DNA from: an uncultured Lachnospiraceae bacterium
GTDB taxonomy: Bacteria; Bacillota; Clostridia; Lachnospirales; Lachnospiraceae
Direction of reading: 5' to 3'
Assembly (NCBI GenBank): GCA_944376125.1
Contig: CALWBQ010000012.1
Location: 1 to 63,222, forward strand
DNA: 63,222 nucleotides
Positions 33,779 through 42,160 of the stretch are shown here, piece by piece. The position numbers and the translations under genes were made by a program. Numbering within the stretch: the stretch's first letter is position 1; each line of letters starts with the position of its first letter. The notes under the pieces were generated by a model. It saw nothing but the letters and a program-made list of their open reading frames with translations. It did no database searches and had not been told where the DNA came from.

Positions 33779-34681
33779 CCTAAAAATTCTTTCATAGAAA
33801 AATATATACTGCTGCATGACCCCGGCGCAGCCCTTGTACCGGCTGAAGTAGTCCTGAATAATAGCCTGGTACAGCCGGCTTTTGGGAATTTTTTTGTAGC
33901 GCCTGGGATGCCTGGGATAATACTCTTTCATAAGGATTTTCTGTATCCAGGTATCAACAGGAAAAGCGTCAATGTGATGGAGGCCGAAGAGACAGATACA
34001 GTTTGCTACTTTCTCCCCTATGCCGTAAAATTGCCTGAGGTATCCCATGGCTGACGGGTAATCCAGGGCGGAAAGATAATTCAGGTCCAGAGCTCCGCAG
34101 CAGGCATCGGAGACGGTCTTTGCTATGTATTTTGCCCGATAGCCCAGCTTCAGATCCAGCAGATCCTGAAGGGAAGCGGTGGATAACTGCTCCGGATTGG
34201 GGAATGTATAAAAGATTTCGCCGTTCATTGTGGATAAAGGTGTTCCATAGAGGCGGCTGAGAGCTTCTACTGCCTGCCGGATGGCTGGGATAGTCTTTTG
34301 CTGGGAAATAATGAAGGTAATGATCATTTCCCACAGGTTCTGCCGGAGAATACGGATTCCTCTCCCAGCCTGCCCTGCGGCGATTAGGTAGGGGTCGTCG
34401 GGGCTGATGGAGGCGAGAAAGGCCTCATAATCGGTATCAAGATCAAAATAGGATTTCCAAAATGCAGAGTCCGTTTTTGGACAGAAAAAGGACAGTCTGG
34501 ATATTCCGCTGCCTGCCGTCTCCTGCAGAATTTCCAGATAGTGATTTTGGCTGATAACAGAATAGCGGGATTCATGTTCTAAGTCTGACAGGGACAGTTT
34601 TTCTATTCGAAAACATTGGCCCGACAGGGCGATCTGCCGGATATCAAAGCAGCGGCTGTCTATAGTAAAAGCTGGTCTCAT
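33773..34681 (-). CDS. 8-oxoguanine DNA glycosylase (OGG-type)
   Basis: A 302-aa helix-hairpin-helix glycosylase/lyase. The HhH motif YGIGEKVANCICLFGL contains the Schiff-base lysine, and the catalytic aspartate follows in FPVDTW; the N-terminal OGG domain is also recognisable (LSGQCFRI). It removes oxidised guanine from DNA. CAGGAGG lies 5 nt upstream of ATG 34681; a longer in-frame version from 34735 lacks a binding site. It belongs to the block separating spmA from spmB. No zinc-finger or fusion is present. Confidence 0.9.
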   Translation of the reverse strand: MRPAFTIDSRCFDIRQIALSGQCFRIEKLSLSDLEHESRYSVISQNHYLEILQETAGSGISRLSFFCPKTDSAFWKSYFDLDTDYEAFLASISPDDPYLIAAGQAGRGIRILRQNLWEMIITFIISQQKTIPAIRQAVEALSRLYGTPLSTMNGEIFYTFPNPEQLSTASLQDLLDLKLGYRAKYIAKTVSDACCGALDLNYLSALDYPSAMGYLRQFYGIGEKVANCICLFGLHHIDAFPVDTWIQKILMKEYYPRHPRRYKKIPKSRLYQAIIQDYFSRYKGCAGVMQQYIFFYERIFRP

Positions 34682-34810
34682 AAAAACCTCCTGATGTGAT
34701 AGGCATAGATTACCGGAAAAATAAGAGGTTGTCAATCTGCTGCGGAATCCCCATTGATAATTTAGCCTGGCAGTGCATAAACTAAATAAAAGCCTGCTGG
34801 AGGCATAAGA

Positions 34811-35344
34811 TTGGGTATTCTTTTGTTTTTATCCCAGGCAGCGGTTCCCCTGGTGATTTTTTATATTGTAGGATTTGGCATTCTGCAGAGACGGCCGGTA
34901 CTGGATGATTTTCTGGATGGGGCCAAAAAGGGAATGGCTACAGTAGTTTCTGTAATGCCGACTCTGATAGGGCTGATGACGGCAGCAGGTGTCCTGAGGG
35001 CTTCCGGCTTTTTGGATTTTGTCAGCAGTCTGCTGGCTGTCCCTGCACAGCAGCTCCATATACCTGCACAGATTATCCCTGTGACATTGGTTCGTCTGGT
35101 GTCCAATGCTGCCGCCACCAGCCTGGTATTGGATATTTTTCAGTCTGCAGGGCCGGATTCTCTGGAAGGGATGATGGCTTCTATTTTGATGAGCAGCACG
35201 GAGACCGTTTTCTACTGTCTCAGCGTCTACTTTGGGGCAGCGAGGATATTAAAAACTCGATACGCTCTTTCTGGGGCTATGATCGCCACTGGAGCCGGCG
35301 TCTTGGCCAGTATTCTGATTGCAGGACAAGTGGCTGGAAAGTAG
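34811..35344 (+). CDS. spmB: Spore maturation protein B
   Basis: A 177-aa membrane protein with a Gate domain and about five spans; MPTLIGLMTAAGVLRASG and SNAAATSLVLDIFQS are the SpmB signatures. It starts with TTG, supported by GGAGG 7 nt upstream. Its partner SpmA is encoded 7.5 kb upstream at 26694, an unusual separation. The predicted function is spore core dehydration together with SpmA. Confidence 0.87.
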   Translation: MGILLFLSQAAVPLVIFYIVGFGILQRRPVLDDFLDGAKKGMATVVSVMPTLIGLMTAAGVLRASGFLDFVSSLLAVPAQQLHIPAQIIPVTLVRLVSNAAATSLVLDIFQSAGPDSLEGMMASILMSSTETVFYCLSVYFGAARILKTRYALSGAMIATGAGVLASILIAGQVAGK

Positions 35345-35356
35345 GGGTAAAAAAAT

Positions 35357-35369
35357 CTTGAAAATCAAA
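35357..35369. promoter_or_regulatory. FabT-like operator overlapping a -35 box upstream of fabT
   Basis: CTTGA-AAA-TCAAA differs from TTTGAnnnTCAAA in one arm base. The bases following both sites are also alike (TCAAAGTATTT). It overlaps the -35 hexamer TTGAAA at 35358. Confidence 0.55.
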
Positions 35370-35386
35370 GTATTTCTGATTATAAT
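35358..35386 (+). promoter_or_regulatory. Distal promoter upstream of fabT
   Basis: TTGAAA (35358-35363), a 17-nt spacer and perfect TATAAT (35381-35386). It leaves a leader of about 160 nt. The FabT-like site covers its -35 box. Confidence 0.65.
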
Positions 35387-35481
35387 AGAGGATGCGGTTC
35401 GCGGTCTCTCCGCTCTGGATTTTTATTGTAAAAACACAAAAAAATCACAAGATTGTAAGAATTTTATAAGGAATAAAGAGA

Positions 35482-35510
35482 TTGTTTTATAACAGGAAAT
35501 CATATATAAT
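35482..35510 (+). promoter_or_regulatory. Proximal promoter of fabT
   Basis: TTGTTT (35482-35487), a 17-nt spacer and perfect TATAAT (35505-35510), about 35 nt before the GTG start of fabT. Confidence 0.6.
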
Positions 35511-35551
35511 CAGTAAGTAGCTTTTACCTGAGTGGTAGGAAAGGATAAAAC

Positions 35552-35995
35552 GTGGATAGTTACGGGACTTTGAATGAGGCACTGGTGAGTTTGTTCAATG
35601 ACGTTATGGATATTGAGCAAAAGGCTATTATCACGGAACAGTTCAAGGACATAACTAACAATGATATGCACGTTATCGATGCAATAGGGATAGGAACTCC
35701 TAAAAATATGTCAACGATTGCCAAGGAGCTGTCTGTCACGGTGGGCACTCTGACAATCGCGATGAACAGTCTGGTAAAGAAAGGTTATGTAACCAGGCAG
35801 AGGAGCAGCGAAGATAGAAGAGTCGTTTATATTTCCCTTTCTGACAAGGGGAGGAAGGCATATAAACACCACGCGGATTTCCACAGAAAAATGATTCAGG
35901 GCATTATGGAAGAACTGGATGAACAAGAATTGGAAGTTTTGGTAAAGGCAATTCATCACCTGGATAATTGGTTCCGGGAGGTACAACAGAAATAA
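35552..35995 (+). CDS. fabT: MarR-family regulator, probable FabT
   Basis: A 147-aa winged-helix protein of MarR type. It resembles streptococcal FabT as I recall it: the N-terminal LNEALVSLFNDVMDIEQ, FKDITNNDMHVIDAIG, the helix-turn-helix AKELSVTVGTLTIAMNSLVKKGY and the wing RSSEDRRVVYISLSDKGR align well. FabT represses fatty acid synthesis genes when loaded with acyl-ACP. GTG start with AGGAAAGG 6 nt upstream. It is not inside the fab operon, as in streptococci, but about 9 kb past its end; matching sites at 16106 and 35357 support the call. Confidence 0.8.
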   Translation: MDSYGTLNEALVSLFNDVMDIEQKAIITEQFKDITNNDMHVIDAIGIGTPKNMSTIAKELSVTVGTLTIAMNSLVKKGYVTRQRSSEDRRVVYISLSDKGRKAYKHHADFHRKMIQGIMEELDEQELEVLVKAIHHLDNWFREVQQK

Positions 35996-36013
35996 AAGGA
36001 GGCAACAACAATT

Positions 36014-36556
36014 ATGAAAAAGACGATTTTATGTATGGCAGCGGCACTGCTTGCAATCTCGCTGGCGGCATGTACGCCCACCACTGAGAAGCAGGCAGAA
36101 ACGGCAGCTACTGCAGAGAGCGCTGCTCAGGGAGGCCAGCTGGTAGAAGGAAAGGTTCCGGGGCCGGAGGAAGTGACTATCTCCGTTTACAGCATCAATG
36201 ATGATGGGACAGGTCTGGTTCAGAATATGGATTCTCTGGAAGAACTGACTGAGCAGGGGCTGGTAGATAAGCTGATCGAATACGGTACGCTGGATGAGGG
36301 AACCACGATTATCAGTTTCGATAAGGAGGGCACCTCTGCTGTCGTAAACCTCTCAGCAATCCCTGATTTCGATGGAGATCCATTTTACACAAAGGCAACT
36401 CTGGAAGCTCTGATCAATACCTTCATAGAGAACTATGAGCTGGAGCTGGTAAAGCTGCAGGTAAATGGAGAGGATGTGACATCTGACCTGATAGCAGCGG
36501 ATGAAAATGGATATTCCACATATTTTAATGATTATGAGGAAATAACTGTAGAATAA
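36014..36556 (+). CDS. Lipoprotein with GerMN-like domain
   Basis: A 180-aa lipoprotein: signal peptide with lipobox LAAC at about residues 17-20, an Ala/Glu/Thr-rich linker, then a domain (about 50-165) with the GerMN pattern: a leading strand VTISVYSIND, a helix LVDKLIEYG, then LDEGTTIISFDKEG, AVVNLS and a helix ending in VKLQVNGE. GerMN domains occur in spore germination and envelope proteins. It lies 18 nt after fabT with a good AAAAGGAGG, so the two form an operon. Function unknown. Confidence 0.7.
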   Translation: MKKTILCMAAALLAISLAACTPTTEKQAETAATAESAAQGGQLVEGKVPGPEEVTISVYSINDDGTGLVQNMDSLEELTEQGLVDKLIEYGTLDEGTTIISFDKEGTSAVVNLSAIPDFDGDPFYTKATLEALINTFIENYELELVKLQVNGEDVTSDLIAADENGYSTYFNDYEEITVE

Positions 36557-36568
36557 AGCCCAAAAGAG

Positions 36569-36611
36569 AAAAAACTGGCCGGAAACCAAATAGTTTCCGG
36601 CCAGTTTTCTT
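36569..36611. terminator. Bidirectional terminator after the GerMN lipoprotein gene
   Basis: A perfect 16-bp stem (36571-36586 with 36593-36608), loop of 6, with A-tract before and T-tract after. It can end both the fabT operon and the convergent DUF885 gene. Confidence 0.93.
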
Positions 36612-36681
36612 CTTTCGCGGGAAACGGCCTTCCCGGTGAAGAACCAAGATTTCCGGCGGGGCCGCACTATCTTTTTCTTAG

Positions 36682-38535
36682 TCAATTCAGTCCCTGTGTC
36701 AAAAGCCAGGCTTCCATTCGGCTTCGGATCACAGAAAACGGTGCAGGCCCTATGTTCAGAAGGAACGCATGGAACTCTTTCGGATCAAATTGATCTCCCA
36801 GGGAAGTTTCTGCAAGCTCTCTCAATTCCAGAATCTCCATATATCCGGCGTAATATTTGACATAATAGCCAGGATTTTCGGTCAGCAGGCTGAAAATACT
36901 GTCCGTTATATCGGAGTTTTCTACATCATAGTAGCTGGACAGATAGTCGTAGACTTGCTCTTTAGTCCATCCAAAATAATTAATATTTAGATCCAGGACA
37001 GCGTTTAATCCGATGGAGGCTGAGAAATTATGCATGAACAGTCTGGAGGCATCGGGATCTGCTCCGTTGTCAAAGAGATAGGAGAGGCGTTCTGAATACA
37101 GCCCCCATCCTTCTGAGTACCCGTTAAAGGACAGAAGAAGGCGGATGGGATCTGGATCTGTATTGATAAAATATACATTTTGGTACAGATGCCCAGGATA
37201 TCCCTCGTGGGCCAGAGTAGTAAACAGAGACTGGCTCAGAGACTGGTCATCATCCAGATTGAGATAAATCGTATTGGAACCGCATTGATCCAGAGGCGGC
37301 GTCAGGTACATGGCCGGGGACAGGATATCAGACAGCTCTGGATCCACATATTTGATAGAGCAGGTATGCTCTGGGATATCAGGAAATTCTTTTTGAATCT
37401 CCTGTCTCAGAAATTGAAGAATTTCGGAAGGATCTGTGGGGGAGAAGGAGATATCGTCCAGCTCATCCAGAAGTTCCGGCCGGCTTTGGATAATGAGAGA
37501 CATGCCGGCGATATCATCGTTGACTGACTGTTCGATCGCATTTTTTAAGTCTGCTATGCTGGAATAAGATGTTCCGCTGTAGGAATGTACCAGATATTCA
37601 TAGTAATCTTTTCCCTCAGGATAAGAACACAGTCCCCCCTCATACAGCCCGGTTCCTTTTAGTGATGTCAGCCCTTCTGCCAGATTCTCATAGGCAGGGA
37701 TTACATTTTCCGCCAAAATGGACAGATTCTGCTGAATGTATCCCTCTTTTTCTTCATCTGTCAGATCTGGCATATCATCCAGGCGGCTGACAAAGGAAGT
37801 GTGCAGAATATGGTACTGAGGATCGATCATATAGGGTTGGCAGGATTCCACGATATGATCCACGGCTGAATCACTGCAGAACAGGCCAGCCTGAGAGCGT
37901 TCTTCTTCAAAGGCGAGAAGCTGGTCAAAATATTCATCTGTCTCAGCCAGAAGAGTCAGATAGTCGGTAATATCCTGACGGCTCCGAAAGGTATACTCTG
38001 CCAGCAGGACAGGCAGTTCTGCCTGAATTCCTGTATAAGGCATGAAAGGCGTGGCGTACAGCTCCAGCCCTTCCGCAGACAATTCCGTGTCCAGGTAGGC
38101 TTTCAGAATGTCCAGAGTGAGGCGCTGATCTTCTGTTAGAAGGGAAGGATTAAAGCTGTTGAGCTCTGTCCTGGCAGCCTTCATATCCATCAGATTTTTT
38201 TGGATCCCGGACAAGGTGGCATCTCCATATGTACAGGAATAATCCTGTATCCCATAAGAGGCGGGATCGGCCAGTGTAAAGTGGAGCGTCAGGAGAGAGC
38301 TGGTAACAGTATCATAAAAAAGCTGGCTGGTAAGCTCTTCAAAGCGGGACTGCTCCTGCAGCTCTCGTTCCTGGTACTGTTCGTAGCCGGGATCAGGCGG
38401 AACTTCTGTCTCGGCCGCGGAAGGCGGGGCAGAGTCTGCGGGAGAACAGCCGGTCAGAAATGATGCGGCAGCGATCACGGCAGAAAGAGCCAGAGCTGCT
38501 GTCTTTCCAGGGGCAAAAAAAAGGAAGCGCTTCAT
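36682..38535 (-). CDS. DUF885-family lipoprotein, putative metallopeptidase
   Basis: A 617-aa exported lipoprotein (lipobox LTGC near residue 30). The large C-terminal DUF885 domain carries LAHEGYPGHLYQ, an HExxxxH-like motif, and EGWGLYSE, a further acidic ligand, the pattern of M3/M32-like helical metallopeptidases. Probably a cell-surface peptidase of unknown specificity. It is monocistronic, convergent with the fabT operon and divergent from metS. Confidence 0.82.
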   Translation of the reverse strand: MKRFLFFAPGKTAALALSAVIAAASFLTGCSPADSAPPSAAETEVPPDPGYEQYQERELQEQSRFEELTSQLFYDTVTSSLLTLHFTLADPASYGIQDYSCTYGDATLSGIQKNLMDMKAARTELNSFNPSLLTEDQRLTLDILKAYLDTELSAEGLELYATPFMPYTGIQAELPVLLAEYTFRSRQDITDYLTLLAETDEYFDQLLAFEEERSQAGLFCSDSAVDHIVESCQPYMIDPQYHILHTSFVSRLDDMPDLTDEEKEGYIQQNLSILAENVIPAYENLAEGLTSLKGTGLYEGGLCSYPEGKDYYEYLVHSYSGTSYSSIADLKNAIEQSVNDDIAGMSLIIQSRPELLDELDDISFSPTDPSEILQFLRQEIQKEFPDIPEHTCSIKYVDPELSDILSPAMYLTPPLDQCGSNTIYLNLDDDQSLSQSLFTTLAHEGYPGHLYQNVYFINTDPDPIRLLLSFNGYSEGWGLYSERLSYLFDNGADPDASRLFMHNFSASIGLNAVLDLNINYFGWTKEQVYDYLSSYYDVENSDITDSIFSLLTENPGYYVKYYAGYMEILELRELAETSLGDQFDPKEFHAFLLNIGPAPFSVIRSRMEAWLLTQGLN

Positions 38536-38609
38536 ACAATATCCTCCATAAATGGGATCAACATACCAGATGATTCATGCTGACGATGAGCAAAAGGCAA
38601 GTTTTGTTT

Positions 38610-38638
38610 ATTATATATTATATTTGAAATGATTACAA
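38610..38638 (-). promoter_or_regulatory. Promoter of the DUF885 lipoprotein gene
   Basis: On the minus strand: TTGTAA (38638-38633), a 17-nt spacer and perfect TATAAT (38615-38610). Confidence 0.65.
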
Positions 38639-38654
38639 TCATTCCGCGTCAGTC

Positions 38655-38683
38655 TTGACAAAACAGTAAGAAACAGGTAGACT
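38655..38683 (+). promoter_or_regulatory. Promoter of the T-box/metS transcript
   Basis: Perfect TTGACA (38655-38660), a 17-nt spacer and TAGACT (38678-38683), directly upstream of the T-box leader. Confidence 0.7.
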
Positions 38684-38689
38684 AAAATT

Positions 38690-38985
38690 CAGGATTAAGA
38701 AAATGATGCTAAAAGCTAGGAAGAGGAGAGTATGCGGTGTCAGCCGCTTGCCAGAGAATCCCGGGAGCTGAGAAGGGAGAAGAGGCGGGCCGCAGAAGAT
38801 GGCCTTGGAGCTTTGCAGCTGAGTACCGCAGAGAAAATGCGCATTAGGCTGCAGCGGTTTCACCCGTTATCGTGAGAGACTGTGACAGCAGTCCATGAGG
38901 CTTGTGCCGTGAGGTGCAGGTAAATTAAAGTGGTAACACGGGAAGTACCCCGTCTTTAAATTGATATTTAAAGGCGGCTTTTTTA
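38690..38985 (+). ncRNA. T-box leader, methionine-specific
   Basis: The conserved T-box AAAGTGGTAACACG is at 38927-38940; its TGGT would bind the ACCA end of an uncharged tRNA with discriminator A, as in tRNA-Met. In Stem I, AGTA is followed by TGCGGT, which pairs with ACCGCA (38824-38829); after it come GAGAA and then ATG (38837-38839), the position expected for the specifier codon, so Met. The leader ends in an intrinsic terminator (38950-38984). When tRNA-Met is uncharged, the antiterminator forms and metS is transcribed. Confidence 0.88.
38950..38984 (+). terminator. T-box attenuator terminator
   Basis: A 12-bp stem (38950-38961 with 38966-38977) and TGAT loop, followed by six Ts. Its 5' side overlaps the 3' part of the antiterminator. 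Confidence 0.88.
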
Positions 38986-39100
38986 TTTCACGGAAATTTT
39001 GCTTCTCTGTTAAATAAAATGTTTTGCCGGAACCGCAGGGCTGACCGGCAAAGCAATGGTACTGCGGCCGCGAAGATGCAAAAAGAAAGTGAGGATGAAC

Positions 39101-41077
39101 ATGACTCAGAAAATCAGAAAACCCTATTATATCACAACGGCGATTGCCTATACCTCAGGGAAACCCCACATTGGCAATACTTATGAAGCTGTTCTGGCAG
39201 ATGCCATTGCCCGTTATAAAAGAGAGCAGGGATACGATGTCTTTTTCCAGACCGGTACAGACGAGCATGGTCAGAAAATTGAGCTGAAGGCAGAGGAAGC
39301 AGGTGTTACCCCCCAGGAATTTGTTGACGGTGTTTCTTCCCAGATCCGCAGTATCTGGGATCTGATGAACACTTCCTACGATAAATTTATCCGGACCACG
39401 GACAAAGACCATGAGGCTCAGGTACAGAAAATTTTTAAAAAATTGTATGATCAGGGGGATATCTACAAAGGGTATTATGAAGGGCTGTATTGTACGCCCT
39501 GCGAAGCCTTCTTCACAGAGTCCCAGCTTGTGGACGGAAAATGTCCGGACTGCGGCCGGGAAGTACAGCCGGCAAAAGAAGAAGCGTACTTTTTCCGTAT
39601 GAGCAAATATGCTCAGCGCCTCATTGACTATATTAATGCACATCCGGAATTTATTCAGCCGGTGTCCCGCAAAAACGAGATGATGAACAACTTCCTTTTG
39701 CCGGGGCTTCAGGATCTGTGCGTGTCCAGAACCTCATTTACATGGGGAATTCAGGTTCCTTTTGATCCCAAACATGTGATCTATGTTTGGCTGGATGCTC
39801 TGACAAACTATATTACTGGGATCGGCTATGACTGTGACGGCGACAGCACAGAGCAGTTTAAAAAATTCTGGCCTGCCGATCTCCATCTGATTGGGAAGGA
39901 TATTATCCGTTTCCATACAATTTATTGGCCGATCTTTTTGATGGCTTTGGGTCTGCCTCTGCCCAAGCAGGTATTTGGCCATCCCTGGCTGCTTCAGGGA
40001 GATGGAAAGATGAGCAAATCCAAAGGCAACGTGCTTTACGCTGATACCCTGGTAGATTTCTTCGGCGTCGACGCAGTTCGCTATTTTGTCCTCCATGAGA
40101 TGCCCTTTGACAATGATGGCGTGATCTCCTGGGAGCTGATGGTGGAGAGGCTGAATTCCGACCTGGCCAATATCCTGGGCAATCTGGTGAACCGCACCAT
40201 TTCCATGACTAACAAATATTTTGGCGGAACTGTGGAGAAGACCGGTGTTTCGGAGGAAGTGGATGAGGATTTAAAGAATACAGTGCTGGATGCAGTGAAA
40301 AAAGTGGATGCGAAGATGGAGCAGCTTAGAGTGGCTGACGCTATCACAGAGACGTTTGGCATCTTCCGCCGGTGCAATAAGTACATTGATGAGACGATGC
40401 CGTGGAGTCTGGCAAAAGACGAGAGCAAAAAAGGCCGGCTGGCAGAAGTTCTGTATAATCTGACAGAGTCCATAACCATCGGCGCCTCTCTGCTGGCATC
40501 TTTTATGCCTGATACCTCAGCTAGAATTCTGTCGCAGCTCAATACAGAAAAGCGCGGCCTCGATCAGATGGATACCTTTGGACTTTACCCGTCAGGGAAC
40601 AGGGTGACAGAAAAGCCGGAAATTCTGTTTGCCCGCATGGACATCAAGGAAGTTATGGAAAAAGTGGATGCTATGCACGAAGAAAAAGCTGAGAAAGAGA
40701 AGGCTCCGGAAAAGCAGGAGGAGAAGCCGGCGATTGATCTGGAGGCAAAACCAGAAATTACTTACGACGACTTTGCAAAGCTGCAGTTCCAGATAGGTGA
40801 GATTATTGCCTGCGAAGCAGTCAAAAAGTCCAAAAAACTGCTCTGCAGCCAGGTTAAGATTGGCTCTCAGGTGCGCCAGATTATCAGCGGAATTAAAGCT
40901 CACTATTCACCGGAAGAAATGGTAGGCAAAAAGGTTATGGTTGTGACAAATCTAAAGCCTGCAAAGCTGGCTGGCCTCATGTCAGAGGGGATGATCCTCT
41001 GCGCAGAGGATGCAGATGGGAATCTGTCTCTGATGACGCCGGAGAAGGATATGCCTGCAGGGGCGGAGATCTGTTAA
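39101..41077 (+). CDS. metS: Methionyl-tRNA synthetase
   Basis: A 658-aa class I synthetase. The HIGH-type motif PHIGN near residue 20, a zinc knuckle (CTPCEAFF...CPDCG, about 130-155), KMSKSKGN (about 300-307) and the anticodon-binding domain are intact. A charged, Glu/Lys-rich linker (about 530-555) leads to a C-terminal EMAP/Trbp111-type tRNA-binding domain. ATG 39101 follows GTGAGG by about 6 nt; a longer in-frame start at 39056 lies in a region just after the T-box terminator with no binding site. Expression is controlled by the Met T-box. metS-tatD-rsmA order is shared with Bacillus. Confidence 0.97.
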   Translation: MTQKIRKPYYITTAIAYTSGKPHIGNTYEAVLADAIARYKREQGYDVFFQTGTDEHGQKIELKAEEAGVTPQEFVDGVSSQIRSIWDLMNTSYDKFIRTTDKDHEAQVQKIFKKLYDQGDIYKGYYEGLYCTPCEAFFTESQLVDGKCPDCGREVQPAKEEAYFFRMSKYAQRLIDYINAHPEFIQPVSRKNEMMNNFLLPGLQDLCVSRTSFTWGIQVPFDPKHVIYVWLDALTNYITGIGYDCDGDSTEQFKKFWPADLHLIGKDIIRFHTIYWPIFLMALGLPLPKQVFGHPWLLQGDGKMSKSKGNVLYADTLVDFFGVDAVRYFVLHEMPFDNDGVISWELMVERLNSDLANILGNLVNRTISMTNKYFGGTVEKTGVSEEVDEDLKNTVLDAVKKVDAKMEQLRVADAITETFGIFRRCNKYIDETMPWSLAKDESKKGRLAEVLYNLTESITIGASLLASFMPDTSARILSQLNTEKRGLDQMDTFGLYPSGNRVTEKPEILFARMDIKEVMEKVDAMHEEKAEKEKAPEKQEEKPAIDLEAKPEITYDDFAKLQFQIGEIIACEAVKKSKKLLCSQVKIGSQVRQIISGIKAHYSPEEMVGKKVMVVTNLKPAKLAGLMSEGMILCAEDADGNLSLMTPEKDMPAGAEIC

Positions 41078-41109
41078 ACGAAAAATAGAATAGATATGCG
41101 GATCTTTTT

Positions 41110-41155
41110 AGAAAGCTGCCGTAAGGGCCATCAGGCCCTGGGGCAGCTTTCTTAC
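41110..41155 (+). terminator. Hairpin after metS, probable terminator
   Basis: AGAAAGCTGCC (41110-41120) pairs with GGCAGCTTTCT (41142-41152) with inner AGGGCC/GGCCCT pairing. The stem is strong but the T-tract after it is poor. Confidence 0.55.
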
Positions 41156-41246
41156 TCCTGGTGGAAGAGACAGAGGGGCAATAGGCGTGTAATGTGGAGA
41201 AAAGATCACAAAATTTAGAGAAAAAAAGCATTAAAGTGGGGGATGC

Positions 41247-41275
41247 TTGCAAAATATTCCATTGTGGAGTATAGT
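41247..41275 (+). promoter_or_regulatory. Promoter of the traX-like gene
   Basis: TTGCAA (41247-41252), a 17-nt spacer and TATAGT (41270-41275), putting the start point near 41282. Confidence 0.65.
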
Positions 41276-41326
41276 AGGGCTAAAAGGAGAATGGCGAACG
41301 ACCACAAGGAAAGCGAGGATCCGTAT

Positions 41327-42148
41327 ATGAGGAGACGCAGAAACTATGGCAGGAGATATCAGGGGAGAAGGACGAGTATCTGGACCGGGAACTTTTTAAA
41401 GATGATCGCGGTCATTGCGATGATGGCAGACCACATTGCGGTCGCTGTTCTGGAGCAGGGCATGTTGGAAGCCTGCTCCGGGGATGCAGCCGTATTTCAG
41501 CAGTTTATGGCTTCGGAAGAAGGAAGAACATTTTATATTGTTGACCGGCTCCTGCGGGCCTTCGGCAGAATTTCTTTTCCTATCATATGTTTTCTTCTGA
41601 CGCAGGGTTTTTTTTACAGCCGGAACAGGAAAAATTATGTAGCCCGCCTAACGCTTGCAGCTTTGATTTCGGAACCGTTTTTTGATATAGCCATCTTTGG
41701 AAGCTGGTTTCATATTCAGTACCAGAATGTGCTGTTTACTTATGCAGCAGCCCTTCTGGTGCTGATGGGAATGGAGCGCTTTCGGAGACAGCCTATGGCG
41801 CAGATGCTGTCTATTCTGGCGGGCTGCGGGGTGACATGGCTGATCCGGAGCGATTTTTGGGTGATAGGGATCCTGCTCCCAGTGATTTTTTACTGGTTCC
41901 GGAACGAACCTCTTTTTATGGCTGTCGGCGGCGGAATCCTGTCGGCGGTGGACAGCGCGTATCTATATGGCTCTGCTGTGCTGGCATATATTCCGATTTT
42001 GCTGTATAATGGAAAACGGGGAAATTGGCATATAAAATATTTCTTTTATATCTTTTACCCCCTGCAGTTTCTGCTGCTTTATCTGGTGCGCCTGTGGCTG
42101 ACACACGGCCAATGGTTTGCCGGATTTTTGGAAAAATCCATCCGCTGA
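41327..42148 (+). CDS. TraX family membrane protein
   Basis: A 273-aa membrane protein with about eight spans after a basic N-terminus (RRRRNYGRRYQGRR). The TGNFLKMIAVIAMMADHIA segment and FPIICFLLTQGFFYSRNRKNYVARL are TraX family signatures. TraX acetylates pilin in F plasmids, but chromosomal Firmicutes homologues have no proven role and nothing conjugative surrounds this one. I chose ATG 41327 (GAGG 10 nt upstream) because a promoter with start near 41282 would leave almost no leader for ATG 41291; 41291 remains possible and would add 12 residues. Confidence 0.8.
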   Translation: MRRRRNYGRRYQGRRTSIWTGNFLKMIAVIAMMADHIAVAVLEQGMLEACSGDAAVFQQFMASEEGRTFYIVDRLLRAFGRISFPIICFLLTQGFFYSRNRKNYVARLTLAALISEPFFDIAIFGSWFHIQYQNVLFTYAAALLVLMGMERFRRQPMAQMLSILAGCGVTWLIRSDFWVIGILLPVIFYWFRNEPLFMAVGGGILSAVDSAYLYGSAVLAYIPILLYNGKRGNWHIKYFFYIFYPLQFLLLYLVRLWLTHGQWFAGFLEKSIR

Positions 42149-42160
42149 AGGAGTTAAAAA

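Noticed and set aside
41291..41326. ATG 41291 as start of the TraX-like gene
   Set aside because: The predicted transcript start near 41282 leaves about 9 nt of leader, and AAGGAG is only 1 nt from this ATG; the start at 41327 is favoured but not proven.
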